From an uncultured Fibrobacter sp. (lineage in GTDB: Bacteria > Fibrobacterota > Fibrobacteria > Fibrobacterales > Fibrobacteraceae), in NCBI GenBank assembly GCA_946414075.1, contig CAMKNA010000021.1:1-39778 (forward strand): a stretch of 39,778 nt of DNA. Direction: 5' to 3'. Below, in pieces: positions 30,314-37,719 of the stretch (its first letter is position 1; every line of letters begins with the position of its first letter). Under the pieces are notes generated by a model that saw only the letters and a list, made by a program, of their open reading frames with translations, was not told the DNA's origin and did no database searches. Position numbers and translations under genes: made by a program.

Positions 30314-31561
30314 TTATTCTTTGTCCTCGGGAGGCTCTTTGTACCAGGCTGGGACTACTTTGAGACCTAGAAAACGGAGAAACCTAAATTTCTTGAATGT
30401 GTCTCCCATGAACATATGTTTCATGTTTGTTTTTTTAGACACTTTCCATTTGCTGATGTTTCTGTTGAATTCAGAATCCTCGAACATGCCTGTCATGTTA
30501 GTAACGTTGGATACGTCCCAGTTGCTGATGTCGCCATTAAATTTGGATTTATGGAACATCATACTCATGTCTTTTACTTTGGTGACATTCCATTGGCTGA
30601 TGTCTCCGTTAAACAGTGAGTTGTAGAATACTTCTCGCATATTTACAACATTAGACACATTCCAGCAGCCGATATATCCTTTGAATTTTGAAGATTCAAA
30701 CATGCCTTGCATGTCAGTTACATGTGACACATCCCACTTGCTGATATTTCCGTTGAAATCAGAACGAAGGAACATGCAACCCATATTTGTTACGCTTGAT
30801 ACGTCCCAGTTGCTGATATCGCCATTGAATGAGGTGAATGCAAATAAACATCTCATGTTTGTTACGTGTGACACATCCCATTGACTGATGTCTCCGTCGA
30901 ATTTTGAAGATTCAAACAAGCCTTCCATGTCAGTTACATGTGATACATTCCATTGGCTGATGTCCCCATTGAAAGAAGACTCATGGAACATCCTGCTCAT
31001 ATCAGTTACATTTGAGACGTTCCATTTGCTTATATCTCCATTAAATTTTGACTGTTGAAACATCATCTGCATGTTTGTGACATAAAAAACATTCCAGTTG
31101 CTGATATCGCCGTTGAACTTAGACTCCTGAAACATTCTTCTCATATCAGTTACGTTCGAAACGTTCCATTTGCTGATATCACGATTGAAATGAGATTCAC
31201 TGAACATACCGCTCATGTCCGTCACATTGGATACGTTCCAGTTGCCAATTTCTCCTGAAAATTCAGAACATTCGAACATTCCCGCCATATTAGTTACGCT
31301 TGATACATCCCATTTGCTGATGTCATGATTGAATTCAGAACAAGCAAACATTCCCGCCATATTAGTTACGTTTGATACATCCCATTTGCTAATATCGCCG
31401 TTAAAATTTGAACAGTTAAAAAGGCTGTTCATGTCAGTTACGTGAGAAACGTCGATAAAATTCAAGTCGCAATTTAGTCCTTTGCTCTTGATGGTATCTT
31501 CAATAATTTCTTTTAGATGATTGAGGTCTTTGGCGACAACTTTTTCGTTTTGAAATGGCAT
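30314..31561 (-). CDS. DUF285/BspA-type repeat protein
   Basis: A 415-residue protein made almost wholly of 14 contiguous units of exactly 24 residues (about 52-387) of the form FNGDISKWDVSNVTDMxxMF, with a half unit before them. This is the DUF285 (PF03382) type of leucine-rich-like repeat found in BspA-family surface proteins, often involved in binding. The N-terminal 50 residues (VVAKDLNHLKEIIEDTIKSKGLNCDL) are helical and typical of this family. There is no signal peptide, membrane helix or sorting signal, so export would need another route or the protein is cytoplasmic. An AAGGATT ribosome-binding site precedes the ATG. The gene is far more AT-rich than its neighbours and is flanked by direct repeats, which suggests transfer. 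Confidence 0.85.
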   Translation of the reverse strand: MPFQNEKVVAKDLNHLKEIIEDTIKSKGLNCDLNFIDVSHVTDMNSLFNCSNFNGDISKWDVSNVTNMAGMFACSEFNHDISKWDVSSVTNMAGMFECSEFSGEIGNWNVSNVTDMSGMFSESHFNRDISKWNVSNVTDMRRMFQESKFNGDISNWNVFYVTNMQMMFQQSKFNGDISKWNVSNVTDMSRMFHESSFNGDISQWNVSHVTDMEGLFESSKFDGDISQWDVSHVTNMRCLFAFTSFNGDISNWDVSSVTNMGCMFLRSDFNGNISKWDVSHVTDMQGMFESSKFKGYIGCWNVSNVVNMREVFYNSLFNGDISQWNVTKVKDMSMMFHKSKFNGDISNWDVSNVTNMTGMFEDSEFNRNISKWKVSKKTNMKHMFMGDTFKKFRFLRFLGLKVVPAWYKEPPEDKE

Positions 31562-31691
31562 AAATAATCCTTTCGATACATTCTTAATTTATTAATTTCA
31601 GCGAGCAATCTGTTGACTAGATGTAAAAGTTGGCTGTATTTGTGAATTTTGTCGGAGTGTTATCGGATGTTTAACGAAAATGGAAATGTTT

Positions 31692-31766
31692 GACTTTGGT
31701 ATTGTAGACGAGGTGTTGCTTCGTTAATTGGTTAAAAATGGTGAAACGGCTACCGAAGCTGAACTA
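31692..31766 (+). repeat. Direct repeat B flanking the BspA-like gene
   Basis: The right-hand partner of the repeat at 29988-30062, in the same orientation, 1704 bp away with no gaps in the alignment. See copy A for identity and possible coding remnant. Confidence 0.65.
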
Positions 31767-31825
31767 TGTTTGTATTTTATGAACAAAGGGAGAACTTTCA
31801 ACACCGAAGTTCTACATTCCTCAAA

Positions 31826-31876
31826 GTCCCGCACTAGCGGGGCTTTTGGATAGGAGATCCCCGCCTTCGCGGGGAT
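31826..31876. repeat. REP-like palindrome pair
   Basis: Two adjacent palindromes: AGTCCCGC/GCGGGGCT around ACTA (31826-31844, one wobble pair) and ATCCCCGC/GCGGGGAT around CTTC (31857-31876, perfect). The second, read as GTCATCCCCGCGAAGGCGGG on the minus strand, looks like the dispersed repeats common between bacterial genes. Confidence 0.65.
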
Positions 31877-31884
31877 GACAATGA

Positions 31885-31915
31885 AAAAAGAGCTCCGCTT
31901 TGCGGAGCCTCTTTT
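31885..31915 (-). terminator. Terminator of typA
   Basis: GCTCCGC and GCGGAGC form a perfect 7-bp stem around AAA/TTT, flanked by an A-run and T-run, so on the minus strand the stem is followed by TCTTTTTTC. It begins a few bases after the typA stop. The symmetry would also allow termination on the plus strand. Confidence 0.85.
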
Positions 31916-31919
31916 GTAA

Positions 31920-33755
31920 TTAATCATCGTCTTCGGCGGGGCGCTTGGACATCTGCTTGCGCTTGATGGGGTCAAGCTCGTTCTTGCGCAGGCGGAGAAT
32001 CTCCGGTGTAACCTCGATGCATTCGTCTTCGTTGATGAAGGTGACGCATTCTTCCAGAGTCATGCGACGGTACGGAGTCAGCTGGATCATGTCGTCTGCG
32101 GACTTGGAACGCATGTTGGTGAGGTGCTTGCCCTTGGTAACATTCACGGTGATGTCCACATCGCGGTTGTGTTCACCCACGATCATGCCCGGATAGACTT
32201 CGGCGCCAGGGCCAATGACCAGGTAACCGCGGTCTTCCAGGTTGGAAAGCGCGTAGCTGGCGGCTTCGCCCGGTTCCTTCGCGATGAGCACACCGTTAAT
32301 GCGTGTGGGGATTTCTCCCTTGTACGGCTGGTATTCCTTGAAGAAGGACTGGGTCACGGCGTACCCCTTGGAAAGGGACAGGAGCTTGGGGCGGATACCG
32401 ATAAGGCCACGGCTCGGCACGATAAACTCGAGAGATACGCGGTCGTTGTCGTCGGTGACCATGTTCACCATTTCGCCCTTGCGCTGCTGGATTTCCTGGA
32501 TGCAGGCGCCGCTGAATTCGCTGGGGACTTCTACCTTGAAGTCTTCCACCGGTTCCAGGAGCTTGCCGTTCTCATCGTTGTGGAAAATCACCTGGGGAGA
32601 GCCAATGGTGAATTCGTAGAGCTCGCGGCGCATGTTTTCCACCAGAATAGTGAGGTGCAGAATGCCACGACCAGAAACCTTGAATGTCGAAGCACCGTCC
32701 ACCTTTTCCACCAACAGGGCGGGGTCTGCCATGTGGGCGCGTTCCAGGCGTTCCTGAAGCTGGTTACCCGTCATGAACTTTCCACCGTACTTGCCGGCCA
32801 GGGGCGATGTGTTCACGGTGAAGATCATGGAGATGGTGGGCGGGTCGATATGGATGCGGGGCAGGTGCTTCGGGTTGCTGGTGGCACTGATGGTGTCGCC
32901 GATGTCGAAGGTGTCGAGACCCGCAATGAGAATGATTTCGCCCGGACCGGCTTCGTCTACCGGCTTCGGGGTAAGGCCTTCGTAACGCAGGATCTTCTGC
33001 GGGCGGATGGTCTTCACGGTGCCGTCGGTAAATGCCTGGGCGTAGGTCTGGTTGGGCTTGATAACGCCCTGCTGTACACGGCCCACAGCCAAACGGCCTA
33101 GGAAGGTGGAGTATTCGAGAGAGGCAATTTGCAGGAGCGGTTCGCCTGCCGGGTCACCCTTCGGGGCCGGGATGCGCTCGATAATCTTGTCCATGAGGAT
33201 GCTGAAGTCGCCGTCCGGGTCTTCCATTTCGGCCTTGCAGATTCCCTTACGGCCGGATCCGAACACCTTGTCGAAGTCCAGCTGTTCCTCGTTGGCGTCC
33301 AGTTCGCAGAACAGGTCGAATACTTTGTCAAGAGCGCCGTGGGGGTTGCAGCCGTCGCGGTCGATCTTGTTCACCACTACGATGGGGATAAGTCCGAGTT
33401 CAAGAGCCTTCTGGGTCACAAAGCGCGTCTGGGCCATGGGGCCTTCGAACGCGTCGACAACTAGAAGCACACCGTCAACCGTGCCGAGCACGCGTTCCAC
33501 CTGGCCACCGAAGTCGGCGTGCCCCGGGGTATCGACGATGTTCACGCGATAGCCCTTGTACATGACGCTCGTGTTCTTGGAGAGGATGGTGATGCCGCGT
33601 TCGCGTTCCAGGTTGTCGGAGTCCATCACGCGTTCGTTCACTTCTTCGCCTTCGTGGAAGGTTCCGCACTGCTTGAGAAGCTGGTCCACCAGGGTGGTCT
33701 TACCGTGGTCAACGTGGGCGATAATGGCGACGTTTCTGATTTTAGATTGATCCAT
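31920..33755 (-). CDS. typA: Ribosome-associated GTPase TypA/BipA
   Basis: A translational GTPase related to EF-G that helps 50S assembly and stress adaptation. The 611-residue protein has G1 AHVDHGKTT (13-21), the switch I RERGITI, G3 DTPGHADF, and G4 NKIDR, then domain II, the EF-G-like domains III and V, and the BipA-specific C-terminal domain ([17 protein letters not shown]... to [14 protein letters not shown]). Length is normal. It lies downstream of dnaA, from which it is separated by a strong terminator and its own TAAATTTG promoter-like octamer. Confidence 0.96.
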   Translation of the reverse strand: MDQSKIRNVAIIAHVDHGKTTLVDQLLKQCGTFHEGEEVNERVMDSDNLERERGITILSKNTSVMYKGYRVNIVDTPGHADFGGQVERVLGTVDGVLLVVDAFEGPMAQTRFVTQKALELGLIPIVVVNKIDRDGCNPHGALDKVFDLFCELDANEEQLDFDKVFGSGRKGICKAEMEDPDGDFSILMDKIIERIPAPKGDPAGEPLLQIASLEYSTFLGRLAVGRVQQGVIKPNQTYAQAFTDGTVKTIRPQKILRYEGLTPKPVDEAGPGEIILIAGLDTFDIGDTISATSNPKHLPRIHIDPPTISMIFTVNTSPLAGKYGGKFMTGNQLQERLERAHMADPALLVEKVDGASTFKVSGRGILHLTILVENMRRELYEFTIGSPQVIFHNDENGKLLEPVEDFKVEVPSEFSGACIQEIQQRKGEMVNMVTDDNDRVSLEFIVPSRGLIGIRPKLLSLSKGYAVTQSFFKEYQPYKGEIPTRINGVLIAKEPGEAASYALSNLEDRGYLVIGPGAEVYPGMIVGEHNRDVDITVNVTKGKHLTNMRSKSADDMIQLTPYRRMTLEECVTFINEDECIEVTPEILRLRKNELDPIKRKQMSKRPAEDDD

Positions 33756-33789
33756 AAAGGGCTCTTTTGATTCTTGTTTATTTTGGGCC

Positions 33790-33797
33790 CAAATTTA
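33790..33797 (-). promoter_or_regulatory. Promoter-like octamer TAAATTTG before typA
   Basis: An exact TANNTTTG on the minus strand with a leader of about 35 nt to the typA ATG. A TTG sits 20 nt upstream (33820-33818), within the loop of the dnaA terminator, so terminator and promoter overlap. Confidence 0.55.
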
Positions 33798-33798
33798 G

Positions 33799-33834
33799 AA
33801 AAACATGCCGCGTTTTGCAATACGCGGCAACATG
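33799..33834 (-). terminator. Terminator of dnaA
   Basis: On the minus strand GCCGCGT and ACGCGGC form a perfect 7-bp stem, extendable by CATG with a small bulge, followed by ATG and TTTTT. It lies 22 nt after the dnaA stop. Confidence 0.75.
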
Positions 33835-33855
33835 CTCGGAGGCTTTTGTAGACCC

Positions 33856-35184
33856 CTAGTCGTGTATGGAGTTTTTGAGACTTTCGATAAGGCGTGCGAA
33901 GCTCGGGTCGGCTGCCATTTCCTTTTTCACGGAATTGATGGCGTGGACCACGGTGGAGTGGTCCTTCCCGCCAAAGCGTGAACCGATGCTCTGGAGACTG
34001 ATGGGGGAGAGCTCGCGCATCAGGTACATGGCCACCTGGCGGGCCTTGGAAACTTCCTTGGTGCCTCGACCGGATTCCACCAGCTTTGCCTCGGGAACCT
34101 CGTAGTGTGCCGATACGGTGTGGAGTACGGAGTCGAGACTCACGCGGCGGCGGAGCGTGGGGGCGATTTCGGTCACCACACGCTGGGCAATGCTCATGTC
34201 AATATCGTGATTCAACAAGCTGGACTGCAGCGTCAGCTTGATGATGGCGCTTTCCAGGCAGCGGACATTGCTGGCGATATTTTCGGCCAGGTAATGCAGG
34301 ACTTCGTCGCTGATTTCCAGATGGCGCTCTTCGGCCTTTTTGTGCAAAATGGCTTCGCGGGTCTCCACCTCGGGGGGCTGGATGTCCACGGTGAGCCCCC
34401 AGGCAAAACGGCTCACCAGACGGTCGGAAAGGTTTTTGACTTCGGCGGCGGGGGCGTCCGATGTTAGCACGATCTGCTTGCCTGCCTGATGTAACGCGTT
34501 GAATATCAAGAAGAACTCGTTCTGTGTTTCGTACTTGCCGGTCCAGTTCTGGATATCGTCAATGAGCAGAATGTCTACCTCGTTGCGGTAGAAGTCGCTC
34601 ATTTCGGTGACGCGACCTTCGCTTAGGCTCTTCATGTACTGCTGGGAGAAATCTTCGGAGGTCAGGTAGCAGACTCGCTTTGCCGGATTTTCTTCCAGGA
34701 TGTAGTTTCCGATGGCTTGCAGCAAGTGGGTCTTGCCCAGTCCAGAAGAACCGTAGATGAACAGCGGGTTGTACTGGGTGCCGTCGGGATTGCGGGCTAC
34801 GGCCAGGGCAGCATTGAACGCCAGCTGGGCCTTGTCGCCGGGCACAAAGTTCTCGAAACGGTAGCTACTGGAAAGGGGGACGCTGGGCTTGATGAAATCC
34901 CTGAAGGATTCATTCCCGTTTTTGATCGTCGCCTGGGGAATAATCTCCTGGGGCTGGAATTCGAACTCCATGGCGATGTCGTCATGGTTGGTCTCTTTCC
35001 AGGCCAGGCGGATGAGTTCCTTGTATGCCGAATAGACGGTGGTGTCCAGTCCAGGGGGGATGGAAATGGTCGCATGACCCGTGGTCTGGCTGATTAGCTT
35101 GGTTTGAGCGAAGTACGTCTTGTACACGGAATCAGAAAGCATTCCGCGGAGGTAGTTCAAACTTCTTTCCCATTCAATTGCCAT
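33856..35184 (-). CDS. dnaA: Chromosomal replication initiator DnaA
   Basis: The AAA+ initiator that opens oriC and loads the DnaB helicase. The 442-residue protein has the N-terminal domain I, a linker, Walker A GSSGLGKT (145-152), Walker B LLIDD (206-210), the sensor region LTSDAPAAEVKNLSDRLVSRF, and the C-terminal DNA-binding domain with GGKDHSTVVHAI (usual form GGRDHTTVxHA). I start at ATG 35184; 53 in-frame codons upstream lack DnaA features and cross the promoter. dnaN, recF and gyrB do not follow as in many bacteria; typA lies downstream and a divergent membrane-protein gene upstream. Confidence 0.96.
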   Translation of the reverse strand: MAIEWERSLNYLRGMLSDSVYKTYFAQTKLISQTTGHATISIPPGLDTTVYSAYKELIRLAWKETNHDDIAMEFEFQPQEIIPQATIKNGNESFRDFIKPSVPLSSSYRFENFVPGDKAQLAFNAALAVARNPDGTQYNPLFIYGSSGLGKTHLLQAIGNYILEENPAKRVCYLTSEDFSQQYMKSLSEGRVTEMSDFYRNEVDILLIDDIQNWTGKYETQNEFFLIFNALHQAGKQIVLTSDAPAAEVKNLSDRLVSRFAWGLTVDIQPPEVETREAILHKKAEERHLEISDEVLHYLAENIASNVRCLESAIIKLTLQSSLLNHDIDMSIAQRVVTEIAPTLRRRVSLDSVLHTVSAHYEVPEAKLVESGRGTKEVSKARQVAMYLMRELSPISLQSIGSRFGGKDHSTVVHAINSVKKEMAADPSFARLIESLKNSIHD

Positions 35185-35214
35185 ACATCTATCCTTGACC
35201 GGTGGACCGGGTTT

Positions 35215-35222
35215 CAAATCTA
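35215..35222 (-). promoter_or_regulatory. Promoter-like octamer TAGATTTG before dnaA
   Basis: An exact TANNTTTG on the minus strand about 30 nt before the dnaA ATG. Its upstream end overlaps a DnaA-box-like 9-mer, which suggests autoregulation. Confidence 0.5.
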
Positions 35223-35271
35223 TCAACAGGTGGGCTTTACAATCTAGAAAAATAGACTCTGTTGTTGATAA
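35220..35271. promoter_or_regulatory. Inverted DnaA-box-like 9-mers upstream of dnaA
   Basis: CTATCAACA (35220-35228) and TGTTGATAA (35263-35271; reverse complement TTATCAACA) contain the 8-bp inverted repeat TATCAACA/TGTTGATA with a 34-nt spacer. TTATCAACA differs from the E. coli box TTATCCACA at one position. Two boxes are too few to call an origin. Confidence 0.4.
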
Positions 35272-35441
35272 GTTCAAGTGCCCTGGTCCAGAAAAAAGGC
35301 GAAAAATGACCCCGGACTGGCATTGTAAGTCCTTGATGGGCAAATGGATAAAATTACAGAATTAGTTTGTGTGTAATGACAAGGGCTGGTAAAATGCATG
35401 CCGGAATGTCGTTGGAAACCCTTAAAAAACGCCAAAATAAC

Positions 35442-35449
35442 TACATTTG
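35442..35449 (+). promoter_or_regulatory. Promoter-like octamer TACATTTG before the membrane-protein gene
   Basis: An exact TANNTTTG on the plus strand, 7 nt before the ATG at 35457. The rest of the gap 35272-35441 shows nothing I can name. Confidence 0.5.
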
Positions 35450-35456
35450 ACCCGGT

Positions 35457-36032
35457 ATGCAGTTTCTCGACCGTCTCGATTATGTGTTCTGGATCCCCCT
35501 GGTTCTGTGGATTCCCCTGTTTTTCTGGTTTATGCGCTGTTCGTATCCCCTCTTTTTCAAGAAGATGGTGCGGAAAGGGAAAAAATGGGCCTACATGCCC
35601 GATAAATTTGGCAGCAACTCTCCCAGGTTCGCGGTGAACCGTGCCTTGAACTTGCTTTTTTCCCTGATTGTGGCGTCGGGATGTTCTGTCAGCGTGGTTT
35701 GGGCGTTGAACAAGTTTACCCAGGTTCCTGCGGTTTACGGGTTTACGTCGGCCATTGTTTTCTTGGTGCTTGCCGTTGTCTTGTATCGACTGGCTGTAGG
35801 CAAGGTGGCGGTGCTTTTCCAGTCTGCCTATTTTTTGGAATACCGGCGTGCCCACTATGAATCGGACAGTAAGGGCAAAAGGCAGAGCGAGGCAGATATC
35901 CATAACCGTGCCATCTGGAGCTTTACGAAGAAACTCCGAAATGCGGAGTCCCACGGTCGATTGTGGAGGTATGTGAATGCCATGGCCAGGACCAAGAAGA
36001 TTCCCCCTGATATCCTTGCGGAAGTTTACTAG
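35457..36032 (+). CDS. Membrane protein of unknown function
   Basis: A 191-residue protein with three hydrophobic segments (about 8-27, 66-86 and 93-112), a basic loop with GKKWAYMPDKFGSN between the first two, and a polar, charged C-terminal 70 residues (EYRRAHYESDSKGKRQSEADIHN...) likely in the cytoplasm. No family recognised. It is the first gene of the tightly spaced unit with the squalene/phytoene synthase (2-nt gap), lspA and rluD, so a link to lipid or envelope metabolism is possible but unproven. Confidence 0.65.
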   Translation: MQFLDRLDYVFWIPLVLWIPLFFWFMRCSYPLFFKKMVRKGKKWAYMPDKFGSNSPRFAVNRALNLLFSLIVASGCSVSVVWALNKFTQVPAVYGFTSAIVFLVLAVVLYRLAVGKVAVLFQSAYFLEYRRAHYESDSKGKRQSEADIHNRAIWSFTKKLRNAESHGRLWRYVNAMARTKKIPPDILAEVY

Positions 36033-36034
36033 CC

Positions 36035-37144
36035 ATGTCCAATATATTAGATTCCATAGGTGTAGGTGAGAATGTCCTGGATGGGCGTGCGGCGTGGAAG
36101 TACGCTGAAGAAATCTTGCTGAAGGTTTCCAGGACGTTTGCGCTGAACATCAATGTGCTCAAGGGCCGCCTGCATAAGAGCATTTTGCTTGCGTACCTGT
36201 ATCTTCGCATTGCCGATACCGTAGAGGACGACCCCGAGATGACGGCCACCCGCAAGAATATCGTGCTGGGGCTGTTTTCTGCCATTTTCAAGACCCCGGC
36301 CCTGTCGGACGAAGCGATTGCGGCTTTCGAAAAGGCCTTGCCCGAGAGCTGGCATAAGTCGGACCACCCCTACATGGATCTTTGCCTCCACACCCATGTG
36401 GTGGTGCCCCTTTTGAAGGAACTTCCCGAAAAGTTTGCAGCTCCGGTGCGTGCGGTAACGGTGGAAATGTGCCAGGGTATGGCCAAATTCGCTCTCAGGC
36501 AGGAAGCGGCTCTCAGCTCTGGCTGGTTCACGCTGGAACGGGTGCAGGATTTGGATGAATACTGTTACTATGTGGCGGGGATTGTGGGTAAGCTGCTTAC
36601 CAACCTTTTTGCCGCCGACACGAAACTGATTGGTCCGGCCCGCAAGGCGGAACTGCAGAAGCTGGATGTGAGCTTTGGGCTTGCGCTCCAGGTGGCGAAC
36701 ATTGTGAAGGACTGTGTCGAGGACTCGGCCCGCCGTGTGTGCTTTGTACCCGAAGAAATTTGCCGCCGTCATGGGTTTAGCCATTCCTACGAGATGTTTG
36801 GACCTCCCATGGGAGACATGGAAGACTACAACAAGCGTCGGGCTCAGGTCATGGAAGAACTGGTGAGAAAGGCTTGGAGCCATTTGGATGATGCCATCGC
36901 CTACACCAAGCTCTTGCCCAATGTGAAAATGAGGACCCGCCTGTTCTGCCTGTGGCCCCTGTTTATGGCGGCAGAGAACATGAAGATTATCGGCGACGGT
37001 TCCTGTATTTTTGCGTCGGACCAGAAGGTGAAAATCACCCGTGATACGGTAAAGCGAATTATCAAGTCCACCATGGTGCATTTCTATTCCGACAAGTGGA
37101 TTGACAGGACCTATGCGAAATTGAAGAAGGAAGCTGGAATTTGA
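36035..37144 (+). CDS. Squalene/phytoene synthase family protein, squalene synthase-like
   Basis: Head-to-head prenyl synthase that condenses two farnesyl (or geranylgeranyl) diphosphates. The 369-residue protein has the first Asp-rich motif DTVED (61-65, in YLRIADTVEDD), the YCYYVAGIVG segment (176-185) and the second motif D226xxED (QVANIVKDCVED). These forms, especially LRxxDTVEDD and YCxYVAGxVG, are closer to squalene synthases than to phytoene synthases as I remember them. There is no obvious C-terminal membrane anchor. Neighbours give no carotenoid or hopanoid gene, so the product is uncertain. The stop overlaps the lspA TTG start. Confidence 0.85.
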   Translation: MSNILDSIGVGENVLDGRAAWKYAEEILLKVSRTFALNINVLKGRLHKSILLAYLYLRIADTVEDDPEMTATRKNIVLGLFSAIFKTPALSDEAIAAFEKALPESWHKSDHPYMDLCLHTHVVVPLLKELPEKFAAPVRAVTVEMCQGMAKFALRQEAALSSGWFTLERVQDLDEYCYYVAGIVGKLLTNLFAADTKLIGPARKAELQKLDVSFGLALQVANIVKDCVEDSARRVCFVPEEICRRHGFSHSYEMFGPPMGDMEDYNKRRAQVMEELVRKAWSHLDDAIAYTKLLPNVKMRTRLFCLWPLFMAAENMKIIGDGSCIFASDQKVKITRDTVKRIIKSTMVHFYSDKWIDRTYAKLKKEAGI

Positions 37145-37719
37145 AATTAGTTGATATTGTGAATAAGTGGCAGTTCCACCTGGGCGTCATCGTTTTTAGC
37201 ATCGTCTCTGACCAGTTGACCAAATTGTGGGCGTTGGTACGCTTTACCAACGAGACCGGTGCGCCGAACCATGATGTGATTAATGTGATTGGGGAATGGA
37301 TTCGTTTCCAGCTGGTGTTTAACAAGGGTGCCGCTTTCAGCAGCCGCCCCCAGGACTTGATGCCTTTCCTGCCACCCTGGATTTTCTTTTTGCTGATCTC
37401 CATCGTAGCGACACTCGTATTGCTCTGGTTCTACAGGTCTATTGATAAGCGGGACTGGATGAGCCGACTGGGCGTGGTGATGATTCTCGGTGGTGCCGTC
37501 GGGAACTTTATCGACCGCATGCGGCTTTCCATGGTGGTAGACTTTATAGACTGCGACCTGCCCGATTTTATCATGACTCGGTTCCCGACTTTTAATGTGG
37601 CGGATTCCTTCGTGACCGTGGGCGTGGCCGTGGTGGTGCTGTCTCCTGTGATTTTGAGAAAACTGCACAAAGAAATTAAGGCAGAGAAAGAGGTGGCGAA
37701 GTCGAAGGAGCGTCCGTGA
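37141..37719 (+). CDS. lspA: Lipoprotein signal peptidase
   Basis: An inner-membrane aspartyl protease that removes signal peptides from prolipoproteins. The 192-residue protein has four hydrophobic helices and the family motifs: D24 (SDQLTKLW), N61 (VFNKGAAFS), GGAVGNFIDR (117-126, catalytic D125), VVDFID and FNVAD (catalytic D155). The start is TTG at 37141, with GAAGGAAG 6 nt before it and overlapping the stop of the synthase gene; a GTG at 37159 is the alternative. It is followed by rluD with a GTGA overlap. Its substrates would include the lipoproteins at 20378, 25043 and 25546. Confidence 0.94.
   Translation: MKLVDIVNKWQFHLGVIVFSIVSDQLTKLWALVRFTNETGAPNHDVINVIGEWIRFQLVFNKGAAFSSRPQDLMPFLPPWIFFLLISIVATLVLLWFYRSIDKRDWMSRLGVVMILGGAVGNFIDRMRLSMVVDFIDCDLPDFIMTRFPTFNVADSFVTVGVAVVVLSPVILRKLHKEIKAEKEVAKSKERP

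Larger units (their letters stand above)
31562..31919. other. Non-coding stretch right of the BspA-like gene
   Basis: 358 bp. The first 130 are AT-rich and should hold the promoter of the BspA-like gene, though no clear TANNTTTG is seen. Direct repeat B, a REP-like pair of palindromes and the typA terminator follow. An open frame on the minus strand across 31724-31975 contains VIPAKAGIS, the usual mistranslation of REP-like palindromes, and is not a gene. Confidence 0.55.

Noticed and set aside
30314..31561. Regular 72-bp periodicity as a possible CRISPR-like array
   Set aside because: The repeats are in-frame 24-residue protein units without unique spacers, and there are no cas genes.
31724..31975. 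Possible small gene on the minus strand across repeat B and the REP-like element
   Set aside because: The translation holds VIPAKAGIS, the usual reading of REP-type palindromes, and it overlaps the typA terminator and 3' end.
35185..35456. Chromosomal origin next to dnaA
   Set aside because: Only two near-match DnaA boxes and no clear AT-rich unwinding repeats; kept as a possible autoregulatory site only.
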